From assembly GCA_951812585.1 (NCBI GenBank), contig OX638318.1:338819-402818 (forward strand): a stretch of DNA of 64,000 bases, read 5' to 3'. Below, piece by piece: positions 1 through 10,952 of the stretch (its first letter is position 1; each line of letters opens with the position of its first letter). Made by a program: the position numbers and the translations under genes. Under the pieces are notes generated by a model, which was not told the origin of the DNA, searched no databases, and worked only from the letters and a program-made list of their open reading frames with translations. The stretch comes from Rhodothermales bacterium (GTDB taxonomy: Bacteria; Bacteroidota; Rhodothermia; Rhodothermales; Bin80).

Positions 1-460
1 AAAATGGCGAAGTTGGGCTGTACCATCTCGATTGTGGACTGAGCGAACTAACCGCCCGTCCAAGCACAAGACAAACTCAGGCCCCGCTATTTTTAGTTGT
101 CGTTGTCGTTAATAATAAATGTCGCCACTCATGGGCCGCATTTTCATGGGTTCAGGCGCACAATTGTACTAAACGCACGTAACCACGGTGAAGGCAATGA
201 CCCGAACGCCCGTGCTGCATGTACCGGGCGCCTTGCCCGTCTGAAAACAGTAAGACCGCAAACGACTGGTTAAGTACATCCCCAGTTCGCATATAAGGGG
301 GTGCCGAGAGCATCGAAGTCCTGCTTATCCAGCAGGACGATCATTACCGAAGCAAATCACCGCGCATCCCGTGTACAGGCAGGCACACTAGAAAGACTCG
401 ACGGCTCTATGGCGACCCGGAGAGACAAGGATGAGCAACCGTAGCGCCTGGGGCCGGCCG
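1..460. other. No recognised gene; one stem-loop
   Basis: I see no convincing coding region or RNA gene in this stretch, which lies downstream of the propeller lipoprotein gene. Its one structural element is a perfect 8-bp inverted repeat with a 5-base loop at 318-338 (gtcctgct and agcaggac). It is not followed by a T-run on either strand, so it is a poor match to an intrinsic terminator. The window edge may cut off a gene lying to the left. Confidence 0.5.
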
Positions 461-1600
461 TCACATATTTACCGAATACGCCACAACCGTGGGGACCACC
501 GGGCGGGGATCAAATACCGATTCAGCTTCAATGGACCCGTAAGCTCGGCCAGATCGTACGACTTCCAGCGTAAGGTCCGTCGGCAGCTCTGTTCGGCCCA
601 CCACCTTTTCGGCTGCGTCCAGAATCAGCCACTCTGCGGTTGGCATTTCCCCTTGGGACTCGCCTTTGACCCATACCTGATCCTTATCGTCCACAATGAA
701 GGTCTTGTACGCCGGCTTCACCTCGTGAATCGATCCGAATGCAGAAGGATTTATTATCGCATCAAATTCTGTTGTCGTGACGGGGATGGGTACGTGATTT
801 TTCTGGACAGCTCCTAACGCCTCTCCATCCACCGAGGTAATAGCTATGTCAATGGTTTCGTTCCATCCGGAGTACAGCTTTCCACTCGGACTGAAGCTAA
901 AAGTCGGCCTGCGACCGAAGGGAACAAAGCGTAGCGCAGGAGTCTGTTCCGGTGACACGAAAAGCAGCAGCTCCAGATCAGGCAAGCGCGCCAAGATCCG
1001 CACCATCGTGCCAGCCCAACTCGTCAGCGCGGCCACCCTAAAGCGATCCGCGTCCAGATTATTGACACGAATACTGAAACTATGCAGGGTAATGGGGCCC
1101 ATGTCCGTGATTCCAATGACGTTAGAGATATTGCCAACGGAATCGTTTCGCACGATCTTGAAGCGACGTTGGAACAACCAGGTTTCTGGAGCGAAAACCG
1201 AGAGGCCCTGACGGGTATCAAATACGTAGATCGAGTCATTGCGGCCAACGAGCACGTTCGAAATGTCTCTGAACTCGCCAGGGGCGACGCCACGACTGCC
1301 AAATTTTCCTATCAGGACGCCTCCCGCGGAAAATACCGAGATGTCCATGGAAGACGCGTCGCCAACGAAGAGTTGGCCGGCGGCGTTGACAGCCAAGCCA
1401 TCAATGCCGCCGAATACAACGGTGTCTCCGGCTGCTTCATCTCCTATGCGGAAGATCTCGGAGAGAACTATCTGAGGATAGCTTTCCTCACTGCGGCTCG
1501 CGTCACCGCCATCCCTCTGGCAAGCCGCCATGGACAGGCATAGCAGAAAGAAAACCGCAGGCTTTAGGACATGCGGTATGTGCCAAAAGAAATGATCCAC
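461..1600 (-). CDS. Six-bladed beta-propeller lipoprotein
   Basis: The 379-residue product begins with a hydrophobic signal segment ending in a lipobox-like LSMAAC, so Cys27 is the likely lipidated residue and the protein probably sits in the envelope. The body contains repeated blades with G-(x)-I/L-Y-V-F-D style strands (for example near residues 60-130), as in the 6-bladed/NHL-like propeller proteins common in Bacteroidota. The ATG at 1600 puts the signal peptide at the N-terminus. No catalytic motif is visible; such propellers usually bind ligands or partners, and a specific role cannot be read from the sequence. It lies alone, downstream of a tRNA on the same strand. Confidence 0.75.
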   Translation of the reverse strand: MDHFFWHIPHVLKPAVFFLLCLSMAACQRDGGDASRSEESYPQIVLSEIFRIGDEAAGDTVVFGGIDGLAVNAAGQLFVGDASSMDISVFSAGGVLIGKFGSRGVAPGEFRDISNVLVGRNDSIYVFDTRQGLSVFAPETWLFQRRFKIVRNDSVGNISNVIGITDMGPITLHSFSIRVNNLDADRFRVAALTSWAGTMVRILARLPDLELLLFVSPEQTPALRFVPFGRRPTFSFSPSGKLYSGWNETIDIAITSVDGEALGAVQKNHVPIPVTTTEFDAIINPSAFGSIHEVKPAYKTFIVDDKDQVWVKGESQGEMPTAEWLILDAAEKVVGRTELPTDLTLEVVRSGRAYGSIEAESVFDPRPVVPTVVAYSVNM

Positions 1601-1794
1601 TTTAGCGTAGGCTAAGTTTCACGTTATACCGAGTATCGAATCCGCTGCGCAGCGCAACGCAATTTGCGCAGCATAATGTGGGCGGAAGCCGCACCGCTTT
1701 GCAGGGAGGCAGCAGGAGCATGCTTCTGATGCGGAGCGATTTCCGATGTAAGCACAAGGGAAAAATCACGACGAACGGCGCGGAGGCGGAGATG

Positions 1795-1868
<74 letters not shown>

Positions 1869-1920
1869 ACGCGCCAAACTGGTACGGAAACGCAGCCCAT
1901 TGGTTCCACGCAAAAGGTAA

Positions 1921-3000
1921 GTGCACACACGCGTTGACACCATCGTGGTTGGCGCTGGCCTTGCAGGCGCGCTGAGCACATTCTGGCTCAGCAAAACGCA
2001 GCAGGTACTTCTTTTGGAAGCGCAGGCTGAGCGGTCGGGCGCGTCGCAGATTGCCGCAGGCATCGTGAATCCTTTCGCAGGGCTGCGGGGCAAACCCATG
2101 TGGCGCGGGCTGCAGGCACTCGCCAGCCTGGACACGCTGGTAGCCGAAGCAGATGCGCAGCAGCACTACAATCAGTGCGGCGTGCTACGGCCCGCCGTAA
2201 GCCGCGTCCAAGTGGCAAGCTTCCGCGCGGTAGCCGAAGCGTACCCTGACCATGCCACCTGGATGGCGGCAGAAGCCGTGTGCGCGCGTTACGCCGGTGT
2301 AAGCGCCCCCTACGGCGCGCTGCGCCTCTATGGCGGCGGCCTTGTGGATACGCCAGGCCTGATCGATGCCGCCTTGGCCAGCGCCATGCGCCAAGGTGCC
2401 GCGATCAAGGCCGGCGCACGGGTGGTGTCCTGGAAATCCGCGGCAGAGGCTGTACATGTGACGACCCACGATGGTCAGCGCTACACAGCATCGCGTGTGC
2501 TGCTCTGCCTGGGAAGCGGTTATGTAGCCTTTGAGACGCTCCGCACCCTCAACCTGCACCGAACAAAGGGTCAGATTGTGCGCGTTCGGCGACCCGTGCA
2601 TTACGACCTGACCATGCCGCTGTCAGCACATGGGTATGTGGTTCCCATACAGGATGATCTTTTGGTAGGCACGACCTATGATCGCGACTTTACGACCGAA
2701 GCGCCGACACCGGAAGCCAGCGCCAGGATTCTGCGGGCTGCGTCCGCCATGGTGCCCGGCCTGGATCGACTGAATCCGCTCTCGGCCATGGCCGGCATCA
2801 GGGTCGGTGTACCTGGCACACGGCTGCCCATGGTGGGTTCACTCGATGATCGCGTCTGGGTCTTCACCGGACTGGGTTCCAAGGGGCTGCTCTTTGCTTC
2901 GCTCCTTGCGCAAATGGTACCGTCGCTGCTGGCGGAACCGCACAGCATCCCGCCGGAGATCCGGGTCACGTATGCGAATTCAAAGCATCTTAGTCGTTAG
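1921..3000 (+). CDS. FAD-dependent oxidoreductase, DAO family
   Basis: This 359-residue flavoenzyme has an N-terminal Rossmann motif GAGLAG (residues 11-16) and an acidic residue (Glu33) at the end of the second strand that would bind the adenosine ribose. The segment [14 protein letters not shown] is typical of a DAO subgroup widespread in Bacteroidota; a GIRVG segment and a C-terminal [12 protein letters not shown] complete the FAD-binding fold. The family oxidises amines or amino acids, as in glycine or D-amino-acid oxidase; the substrate cannot be named. No thiamine gene lies nearby, so ThiO is not supported. GTG at 1921 is the only start that keeps the whole Rossmann strand. Confidence 0.85.
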   Translation: MHTRVDTIVVGAGLAGALSTFWLSKTQQVLLLEAQAERSGASQIAAGIVNPFAGLRGKPMWRGLQALASLDTLVAEADAQQHYNQCGVLRPAVSRVQVASFRAVAEAYPDHATWMAAEAVCARYAGVSAPYGALRLYGGGLVDTPGLIDAALASAMRQGAAIKAGARVVSWKSAAEAVHVTTHDGQRYTASRVLLCLGSGYVAFETLRTLNLHRTKGQIVRVRRPVHYDLTMPLSAHGYVVPIQDDLLVGTTYDRDFTTEAPTPEASARILRAASAMVPGLDRLNPLSAMAGIRVGVPGTRLPMVGSLDDRVWVFTGLGSKGLLFASLLAQMVPSLLAEPHSIPPEIRVTYANSKHLSR

Positions 3001-3077
3001 CGTCGCCTCAAACCCATCGCGATTGGGTAACTTCGGTAATTGCTTACCAATCTGTGCATCAGTTCCAGCAGATCTCA

Positions 3078-4157
<1,080 letters not shown>

Positions 4158-4235
4158 CCTGCACGGGGATGACGCAGGCAGTTACGGCGCTTGCAGCGTA
4201 CCTTGTCCTCGGACTGTGAAGACCTCCCGTACACC

Positions 4236-6089
4236 ATGGATGCCGAACATGCGCGAGGCGTAGAAGAAAATCGCAAGCCGCAACCGACGGTAGCGACTGC
4301 TGCGGCATCCAGGCCGGAGGAAGGCGGTGAATTCGTAAGCGAGCCGCCACTCTACAAGAAAACGACCGCGCACGCGCCATCCTGGGCCACGGAAATCGCG
4401 CGTAAGTACCTGGGGGGCACGGTTAACCAGTTTATCCTGAATGGAAACGTTCGGGACCTGGTGCCGGCGCTGCGGAGCTCCGGAGAATGCGAATACAAGG
4501 AGCTCATCGCGTTCCTGACCGAGGAGCTTTTTCATCCGCGCGACATCGTCGTGCTGTATGATCGGGCCGCGGGGATCCGATTTAAGGATCAGGAAACCAG
4601 GCAGGACTTTGACCAATTCCTGAGAGCATACGATACGCGCAAAGGCACGGCGCATGCCCTGCAGCTGCCGAGAGATCCGGTGCGCGCGCTGCTGCTTCTG
4701 GACATGTACTTCCGCCTGCGGCTGCGGCAAGGCAAGGGCATCGCGTGCGTCCTAGACTTCGCCGAAACCGTCATCCCCATGGCGGAGGCCGCAATGTATT
4801 CGGCTGAGGACCGCAGCGCCATCGTGATCTTGCAGCGCTGGGCACACGATCAGTTCTTTCTGGAGCATGACTTCACGGTCTGCCTCATTGCCGAAAACCT
4901 TTCGAACCTCAACCAGCAGTACGTCCAGAGCCCTTGGACGGCGGAGATCCACCTGCCGATGCCGGGCAAGCCCGCGCGCCTAGCGTTCGCCGAGCGGCAT
5001 TGCGCGGATCATCTGGATATCTTCACGGCCCACTCGGATGTGACGCTGGCATCGCTGGCCAACAACACGGCTGGGTTGAGCTTCATCCAGCTGCGCTCAA
5101 TCCTGGCTGATACCCTCAAGAACCGCGTGCGCCTGACCTTCGAGCAGCTCTCCGAGATGAAGAAGGAGATGATCGAAGAAGCGGCCTTCGGCATGCTGGA
5201 GTTTGTAGAGACGGATTATAACTTGGACATGGTAGCAGGTCATAATGAAGCGAAGGAGCACCTGCGCCACGCCGCCATCGCCCTCAAGAGGGGCCGCGAA
5301 GATGTGATCCCGATGGGCTACTTGGTCAGCGGACCCGTTGGAACCGGCAAGACCTTCCTCGTGACGTGCTTCGCGGGCGAGATCGGGATTCCAATGGTCA
5401 AGCTCAAGAACTTCCGTTCGCAATGGCAAGGGCAGACCGAAGGCAATCTGGAAAAGATCCTGAATCTCTTGGAGGCAATGCCCCCCGTGGCCGTGATGAT
5501 CGACGAAGCCGACGCGGCACTGGGCAACCGCAGCGCGCAGGGGGACTCAGGCGTTTCGCAGCGCGTATTCGGACAGATCGCGGCGTTTATGAGCAACGCC
5601 AAGCATCGAGGACGCATCATCTTTTTTCTCATTACCGCCCGCCCGGACCTGATGCCCGTGGACCTGAAGCGACAAGGGCGGGCTGAAGAACACCTTGCGC
5701 TGTTCTATCCTTCGACGCGCGCGCTGCGCTTGGAGCTGCTTCAGGTGATGATGCGCCGAACGGGTCTGGACATTCCCGTCGAAGCCGTGCCCGAAGCACT
5801 GCTCAGCGGCGAGCGCACCTATAGCGGCGCGGATATGGAAGCCGTGCTGACACGCGCAAAGTTTCGTGCAGCTGCGCTGGGAGGCAAGGACGCTGTCGTC
5901 ACCGCGGACATCCTGGCCCATGTGGTGAGCGATTTCATCCCTCCAACGTACCCGTTGCAGGTTGAGCTGCAAACGCTGGCTGCAGTCATGGAAAGCACAA
6001 GCCGGGACCTGTTGCCTGAGCCCTACAGTAGTATGAGCCGCCAGGAAGTGATCCAACGCATGGCTGAACTCAAGCACCTTGTCGACTAG
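4236..6089 (+). CDS. AAA+ ATPase with degenerate first and active second domain
   Basis: With ATG at 4236 the product is 617 residues; a TTG at 4191 is a less likely alternative. The C-terminal half has a complete AAA+ module: Walker A GPVGTGKT (about residues 366-373), Walker B VAVMIDEAD (about 419-427), a sensor-1-like FLITARPD and a small helical lid. The N-terminal half resembles an AAA fold (GIACVLDFAE in a Walker-B-like position, then FTVCLIAEN) but lacks a Walker A, so it is probably a non-hydrolysing first ring. Its stop is followed after only 6 bases by the microcompartment vertex gene, implying co-translation. It could remodel or help assemble a protein shell or its cargo. No protease or nuclease domain is present, so it is not FtsH. 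Confidence 0.8.
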   Translation: MDAEHARGVEENRKPQPTVATAAASRPEEGGEFVSEPPLYKKTTAHAPSWATEIARKYLGGTVNQFILNGNVRDLVPALRSSGECEYKELIAFLTEELFHPRDIVVLYDRAAGIRFKDQETRQDFDQFLRAYDTRKGTAHALQLPRDPVRALLLLDMYFRLRLRQGKGIACVLDFAETVIPMAEAAMYSAEDRSAIVILQRWAHDQFFLEHDFTVCLIAENLSNLNQQYVQSPWTAEIHLPMPGKPARLAFAERHCADHLDIFTAHSDVTLASLANNTAGLSFIQLRSILADTLKNRVRLTFEQLSEMKKEMIEEAAFGMLEFVETDYNLDMVAGHNEAKEHLRHAAIALKRGREDVIPMGYLVSGPVGTGKTFLVTCFAGEIGIPMVKLKNFRSQWQGQTEGNLEKILNLLEAMPPVAVMIDEADAALGNRSAQGDSGVSQRVFGQIAAFMSNAKHRGRIIFFLITARPDLMPVDLKRQGRAEEHLALFYPSTRALRLELLQVMMRRTGLDIPVEAVPEALLSGERTYSGADMEAVLTRAKFRAAALGGKDAVVTADILAHVVSDFIPPTYPLQVELQTLAAVMESTSRDLLPEPYSSMSRQEVIQRMAELKHLVD

Positions 6090-6095
6090 CCGCGC

Positions 6096-6377
6096 ATGTA
6101 TCTCTGCAAAGTAATCGGGTCCGTAGTGGCCACACGCCAGCGGGAAGTATTTCGGCCATGCAAGCTGCTGATCGTTCGCGAAACAGATACAAGAGGTAAC
6201 TTACGGTCCGAAACTGCTGAAATGCTGGCTCTTGACTTCAAGCTGAGCGCTGGTATAGGGGACTACGTTCTTGTCGCGCGCGAAGGCCGCGCGGTGGCCG
6301 ATGTGATGGGCAAGAAGCATGTCCCTGCCAACGTCGTGATTGTCGCGGTCGTAGATGACTGGGATGTCAAGGAATAG
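6096..6377 (+). CDS. Bacterial microcompartment vertex protein (BMC-P, EutN/CcmL family)
   Basis: The 93-residue product has the full EutN/CcmL signature: an N-terminal strand MYLCKVIGSVVATR, then CKLLIVRE, a central acidic loop, a GDYVLVAREGRA segment, and a closing PANVVIVAVVDDW. Members form pentamers that cap the vertices of icosahedral shells such as carboxysomes and metabolosomes. Length is normal for the family. It starts 6 bases after the AAA+ ATPase stop. No BMC-H or BMC-T shell tile is in the window, so either the shell is encoded elsewhere or the pentamer has another role. Family assignment is confident; involvement in a working compartment is inferred. Confidence 0.88.
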   Translation: MYLCKVIGSVVATRQREVFRPCKLLIVRETDTRGNLRSETAEMLALDFKLSAGIGDYVLVAREGRAVADVMGKKHVPANVVIVAVVDDWDVKE

Positions 6378-6414
6378 CTGCCGGTAAACACTCGCTTTTT
6401 ACTCTTTCCATGCA

Positions 6415-8172
6415 ATGCCGATGATGCTGCGATACCGCCCCGTACTGTTGCTTTGTGCCCTGATGGCCTGTGTCCAGGTGGGCTGGGCGCAGGTTGACAG
6501 CGGCAACGAAATCCCCGAAGTCACGCGAACCTACGCGCTCGTGGGCGCGACGGTAGTGCAGGCACCTGGCCGTGTCTTGGAGCGTGCTACGGTGATCATT
6601 CGTGATGGACTCATCACCGCCGTAGGCCGCGACATACCAATCCCCTTCGATGCGGAGCAGGTCGCTGCCGATTCGTTCACCGTATACTCCGGGTTCATTG
6701 ACGGCCTGTCGCATGCCGGTATTCCAGTGCCCAAGGAACAGCCACGCGCGGAGCGGCCGGACGATCCGGGCTTCCCGTCGGATATCGAAGCCGGCATACT
6801 GCCCGGCCTGGATGTGCGCACACTGCTGAAGGCGGACGACAAAAGCCTTGCAGATCTGCGCAAGGCCGGCTTTACTGCTGCACATGTGGTGCCGCGTGGG
6901 CGTATGCTTCCCGGGAGCGGAGCCATCATCCTGCTGGCCGGCGATGACATCCATGAGCTGGTGTATTCAGGAGAGACTTCGCTCTTTGCGCAGCTTGCCT
7001 CCGCCCGGCGTATGTACCCAGGCACGGACATGGCGGTAATCGCCAAGATGCGGCAGCTCTTCCAGGAAGCCCGGCGCAGGCAACGCATTGAGCAACTCTA
7101 CGCCGAGGACCCTACAGGCATCTCGCGACCCGAGTACGACCCGACGCACTATGCACTTTTTCCGGTCATCGACGGGAACCGTACGGTTTACTTTCATACA
7201 GAAGATGTGCTGGATGTGCACCGTGCGTTGGCACTGCAGGAGGAGCTGGGCTTCAGCATGGTTCTGACGGGCTTCAGCGGGAGCTTCGACGCCGTAGATA
7301 AGCTCAAAGACGCACAAATCCCGCTGCTCTTGACGTTGGATCTTCCCGAGGACAAACGCAAGCAGAATGACAGCCAGAGCGCTGACATCGACTCCACCGA
7401 GGCGCAGCCGACGGACATCGCGGGTGGGCTTCCAGAGGTTGCTACGCCTGCCTACGACCCGCTGCTTCGCGTACAAGACCTGAACGACCTGGAAGAGGAG
7501 AAGCGGAACCTAGAAGCGCGGCGCGATGCGGAGCGCAAGGCGTACCTGGAAAGCGCTGGCGCCTTGGCCAGCGCGGGGATGGCGTTTGGATTCACCACCC
7601 TGGACACCAAAGCCAGTGATGTGCTGCCGAATGTACGTACGTATGTGGAGAATGGGCTGTCAGAGGACGTAGCATTGGCGGCGCTGACCACCAGCCCAGC
7701 CCGCATCCTTGGCGTTGCAGCAACGATGGGCACGATCGATGTGGGCAAAGTGGGCAATCTGGTGGTGGCCACAGGCAACATCTTCGACAAGGACACGGAA
7801 ATCCGGTATGTCTTTGTGGACGGACGCAAGTTTGAGATGGAGGCCGCGCAGCGCGGCGCGCGCACCTCCGACGCAGAAGCCGGCTCCGCCGTAGGAACCT
7901 GGTCGTTTACCGCATCGACACCGGACGGTGATGTAGTCGGCACCATGGTGGTCAACGACGACCTCAGTGGCACCATCTCAATGGATGTGATGGAGATCAC
8001 GTTCACGGATGCGACCTTTGAAGATGACGTGCTGTCCTTTTCCGCTGCAACGGCCGAAATCGGCACGATTTCTGTGACTGTGACCATCACGGGCGACGAA
8101 TTTGAAGGTGTAGCCAGCTCCGAAGTCGCCGGCTCGATACCCTTCTCCGGCCAGCGTGTCAATGACCCCTAA
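6415..8172 (+). CDS. Exported amidohydrolase-family protein, metal ligands degenerate
   Basis: This 585-residue protein has a cleavable signal peptide (hydrophobic segment ending VGWAQ near residue 26) and an amidohydrolase fold with the N-terminal beta-sandwich (LVGATVVQAPGRVLERATV) and the late IDVGKVGNLVV strand. The position that should read DAHxH reads FIDGLSHAG, so the first His of the HxH pair is missing. The second-barrel His and the Asp are also unclear (a region reading LTGFSG replaces the usual xQHxxE). A C-terminal domain from about residue 490 is a Thr/Val-rich beta-sandwich. It may be a catalytically inactive partner of the next gene, which starts 17 bases downstream. Confidence 0.82.
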   Translation: MPMMLRYRPVLLLCALMACVQVGWAQVDSGNEIPEVTRTYALVGATVVQAPGRVLERATVIIRDGLITAVGRDIPIPFDAEQVAADSFTVYSGFIDGLSHAGIPVPKEQPRAERPDDPGFPSDIEAGILPGLDVRTLLKADDKSLADLRKAGFTAAHVVPRGRMLPGSGAIILLAGDDIHELVYSGETSLFAQLASARRMYPGTDMAVIAKMRQLFQEARRRQRIEQLYAEDPTGISRPEYDPTHYALFPVIDGNRTVYFHTEDVLDVHRALALQEELGFSMVLTGFSGSFDAVDKLKDAQIPLLLTLDLPEDKRKQNDSQSADIDSTEAQPTDIAGGLPEVATPAYDPLLRVQDLNDLEEEKRNLEARRDAERKAYLESAGALASAGMAFGFTTLDTKASDVLPNVRTYVENGLSEDVALAALTTSPARILGVAATMGTIDVGKVGNLVVATGNIFDKDTEIRYVFVDGRKFEMEAAQRGARTSDAEAGSAVGTWSFTASTPDGDVVGTMVVNDDLSGTISMDVMEITFTDATFEDDVLSFSAATAEIGTISVTVTITGDEFEGVASSEVAGSIPFSGQRVNDP

Positions 8173-8189
8173 CTGCAGTCTTCAGACCC

Positions 8190-9566
8190 ATGAAACAGCT
8201 ATTCCTACTGACTTGCGGCCTCGCGCTCTTGGCGTCAGCCGCAGCACAGGCCCCTACGGGCAGTGTGCTCGTGCGTGACGGCACCGTGCTGACGGTAACC
8301 GATGGCACGCTGGAGAACACGGATGTCCTCGTGGTCGATGGCCGGATCACGGCCATCGGATCCGACCTTGACACACCCGCCGGCGCTGAAATCATCGAGG
8401 CTGGCGGCATGTACGTGATGCCCGGCATCATCGATGCGCACTCTCATATTGCAATCAGCAACGTAAACGAGTCATCTGCACCGGTCACGGCGCAGGTAAC
8501 GGTCGGGGATGTGCTCAATCCGTACAGCATCGCGCTCTACCGGGCGCTGGCGGGAGGCGTCACCACCTCGCATGTAATGCACGGATCAGCCAATGTGATC
8601 GGGGGCCAAAATGAAACCATCAAGCACCGCTGGGGCGCTGTCGATCCGGAGGGCCTTCGCATGGCGGGTGCGCCTCGAACGATCAAGTTTGCCCTCGGTG
8701 AAAACCCGACCCGCGTCCACGGTCGCGGCAATAACCTGCGCCCGGCCTCGCGCATGGGGGTAGAATACGTGCTGCGGGAGACCTTCAACAAGGCCATACG
8801 ATACCAGGAGGCGTGGGACCGGTATGAGGCACAGGTGCGAAGCAACCGCCGCGCTGTTCCCCCGGCCTACAATGGACAACTGGAAGTTATGGCGGACATC
8901 CTCAGCGGCGATATCATTGTCAACTGCCATTCCTATCGGGCCGATGAAATCCTGATGCTGATGCGCGTTCTGGAAGACTTCGGCGTGGATCGGGTGACGT
9001 TCCAGCATGTCAATGAGGGCTTCAAGATTGCGCCAGAGCTGGCGGCCTTTGGAGCTGAAGGAGCCGCGGCGTCCATCTTTGCAGACTGGTGGGCCTACAA
9101 GTTCGAGGTGTACTACTCGACCGCCTACAACGCGGCGATTCTTACGCGTAACGGCGTGCTGACTTCGATCAATTCTGATTCAGCAGAGCTGAACCGGCAT
9201 CTGTACCATGAGGCGGGCAAGTCGCAGAAGTACGGTGGCTTGACTGACAACGAAGCCTTGGCCCTGATAACCATCAACCCCGCCAAACAGCTCGGCATCG
9301 GCGACCGTGTGGGCTCCATCGAGGTGGGCAAGGATGGCGATCTGGCCATCTTTGATGCGCACCCGTTGTCCATCTATGCCGTGCCGCAGAAAACCATCGT
9401 AGATGGGATCGTGTATTTCGACATTGATCGCGACGCCGACGATATGCGGCTCCGCGTGGACCCTGAGGCCGCCATTGATACGGCGATTCTGCATACGCAC
9501 GACGACCACCACCAGTGCCTGCACGAGGGAAGCATAGACTTGTATGGCTTCCTTGCCAACGAGTGA
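8190..9566 (+). CDS. Exported amidohydrolase, catalytic ligands intact
   Basis: The 458-residue product has a signal peptide ending near SAAAQ and a complete amidohydrolase metal site: HSH in GIIDAHSHIA (His84 and His86), His247 (VNCHSYR), His273 (FQHVNEG) and Asp330 (NSDSAEL). The C-terminal strand GSIEVGKDGDLAIFD is the usual imidazolonepropionase-like ending. These enzymes hydrolyse amide or cyclic imide bonds using one or two metals; with a signal peptide it should act outside the cytoplasm, for example on peptides or cyclic amides. It is the middle and only apparently active member of three tandem paralogues in one operon. Confidence 0.88.
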   Translation: MKQLFLLTCGLALLASAAAQAPTGSVLVRDGTVLTVTDGTLENTDVLVVDGRITAIGSDLDTPAGAEIIEAGGMYVMPGIIDAHSHIAISNVNESSAPVTAQVTVGDVLNPYSIALYRALAGGVTTSHVMHGSANVIGGQNETIKHRWGAVDPEGLRMAGAPRTIKFALGENPTRVHGRGNNLRPASRMGVEYVLRETFNKAIRYQEAWDRYEAQVRSNRRAVPPAYNGQLEVMADILSGDIIVNCHSYRADEILMLMRVLEDFGVDRVTFQHVNEGFKIAPELAAFGAEGAAASIFADWWAYKFEVYYSTAYNAAILTRNGVLTSINSDSAELNRHLYHEAGKSQKYGGLTDNEALALITINPAKQLGIGDRVGSIEVGKDGDLAIFDAHPLSIYAVPQKTIVDGIVYFDIDRDADDMRLRVDPEAAIDTAILHTHDDHHQCLHEGSIDLYGFLANE

Positions 9567-9592
9567 TGCGCTGCACCTAACCGTTTGACGAT

Positions 9593-10891
9593 ATGAATTT
9601 CCTACTTGTGCTGCTATTGGCCATTGGTCTGGGCGATTACACCCCGGAGCCGGAAGGACCCATTGCGCTGACCAATGCGCGCATTGTAACCGTGACGGGT
9701 GACACTATTGAGCACGGAACGCTCATGATGCAAGGCGACCGCATCATAGCAATCGGCACTGATGTAGAGATCCCGGAAAATGCCACGGTGATTGACTGCA
9801 CCGGCCTGATCATCTACCCCGGGTTCATCGACACCGGCACGCAGCTGGGCCTGGTCGAAGTTGGATCGCTTCCAGAGACCCGTGATGCTCGTGAACTGGG
9901 CGATTTTTCGCCGCAGATGAAGGCGTTGACTGCCGTAAATCCGAACGGCGTTGCGATCCCTGTGACACGGGTAAGCGGCGTTACCACGGTGCTTACGGAG
10001 CCTTCCGGCGGCATGCTGCCTGGCCAGGCGGCGCTCATAAATCTGCACGGCTATACGCCCGCGCAGATGTATGCGGGATTTGAAGGCATGATTTTGTCCT
10101 TTCCCAATACCGGCCGGCGTGGGCGCTTTGATTCGCGTTCGGAAGAAGATATAGAAAAGGCTGCCAAGGCAGCGATGAAGAAGCTCGACGACACCTTTGA
10201 CAGCGCCGCTCTTTATCACCGCATTGACTCTTCGTACCATGCCAGTCCGGAGGTTGGACGCCGGCCGGAGTATGTGCCCTCCATTGACGCGCTGCTCCCG
10301 GTGCTGCGGGGCGAACAGGATCTGATCATCCAAGTGAACACTGCGAAAGACATTTTGGCCGCATTGGCGTGGGTGGAGAAGAGAGGGTTTGACAATGTAA
10401 TCTTCACGGGATTGGCCGAAGGCTGGCGCGTCGCGGACAAGATTGCAGAGGCCGGGATACCGTGCCTGGTGGGTCCAGTACTGGCGGTGCCGACTCGCAA
10501 CAGCGACCGGTACGATAAGGCCTACCGCAATGTGGCGCTGATGCATGCTGCAGGCGTCAAGGTGGCCATCCGCTCGGGTGAGACTGAGAACGCGCGCAAC
10601 TTGCCGTACAATGCAGGCTTTGCCGCCGCATATGGCCTGGGGAAAGACGAAGCGCTCCGCGCGGTCACGATCATTCCCGCGGAAATCCTGGGCGTGGCGG
10701 ATGAGCGGGGTTCGCTGGAAGTAGGCAAGGAGGCTACACTCTTCGTGTCCGATGGCGACCCGTTCGAAACACGAACGCAGATCCGCCATGTGTTTATTGG
10801 CGGGTACCATTTGCCGATGGAAAGCCGGCATACCCGCCTGTACGACGAGTTCCTAAGCCGCGATCCAGGCCTTAAGAAGCACAGCCCCTAG
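9593..10891 (+). CDS. Exported amidohydrolase-family protein lacking metal ligands
   Basis: The 432-residue protein carries a short N-terminal hydrophobic segment and the amidohydrolase frame (IALTNARIVTVTGDTIEHG near the start, GSLEVGKEATLFV near the end). The HxH position reads PGFIDTGTQLG, the barrel positions normally holding single His residues read IIQVNTAKD and IFTGLAEG, and the metal-binding Asp position reads AIRSGETENAR. All expected ligands therefore appear lost, while the fold and flanking glycines are kept, suggesting a retained structural or substrate-binding role. It follows the intact enzyme by 26 bases and is the last gene of the operon. Confidence 0.82.
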   Translation: MNFLLVLLLAIGLGDYTPEPEGPIALTNARIVTVTGDTIEHGTLMMQGDRIIAIGTDVEIPENATVIDCTGLIIYPGFIDTGTQLGLVEVGSLPETRDARELGDFSPQMKALTAVNPNGVAIPVTRVSGVTTVLTEPSGGMLPGQAALINLHGYTPAQMYAGFEGMILSFPNTGRRGRFDSRSEEDIEKAAKAAMKKLDDTFDSAALYHRIDSSYHASPEVGRRPEYVPSIDALLPVLRGEQDLIIQVNTAKDILAALAWVEKRGFDNVIFTGLAEGWRVADKIAEAGIPCLVGPVLAVPTRNSDRYDKAYRNVALMHAAGVKVAIRSGETENARNLPYNAGFAAAYGLGKDEALRAVTIIPAEILGVADERGSLEVGKEATLFVSDGDPFETRTQIRHVFIGGYHLPMESRHTRLYDEFLSRDPGLKKHSP

Positions 10892-10952
10892 CCTTAGACA
10901 GAATAAACGGTATCGCAGCGTAGCTACCGCAGCTTGTGCTTTAAGGGGTAGA

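Noticed and set aside
318-338. Stem-loop as intrinsic terminator of the propeller lipoprotein gene
   Set aside because: The 8-bp stem is good, but no T-run follows on the minus strand.
9614-10831. 405-codon minus-strand frame opposite the third amidohydrolase
   Set aside because: Shadow of a well-supported gene; no recognisable domain.
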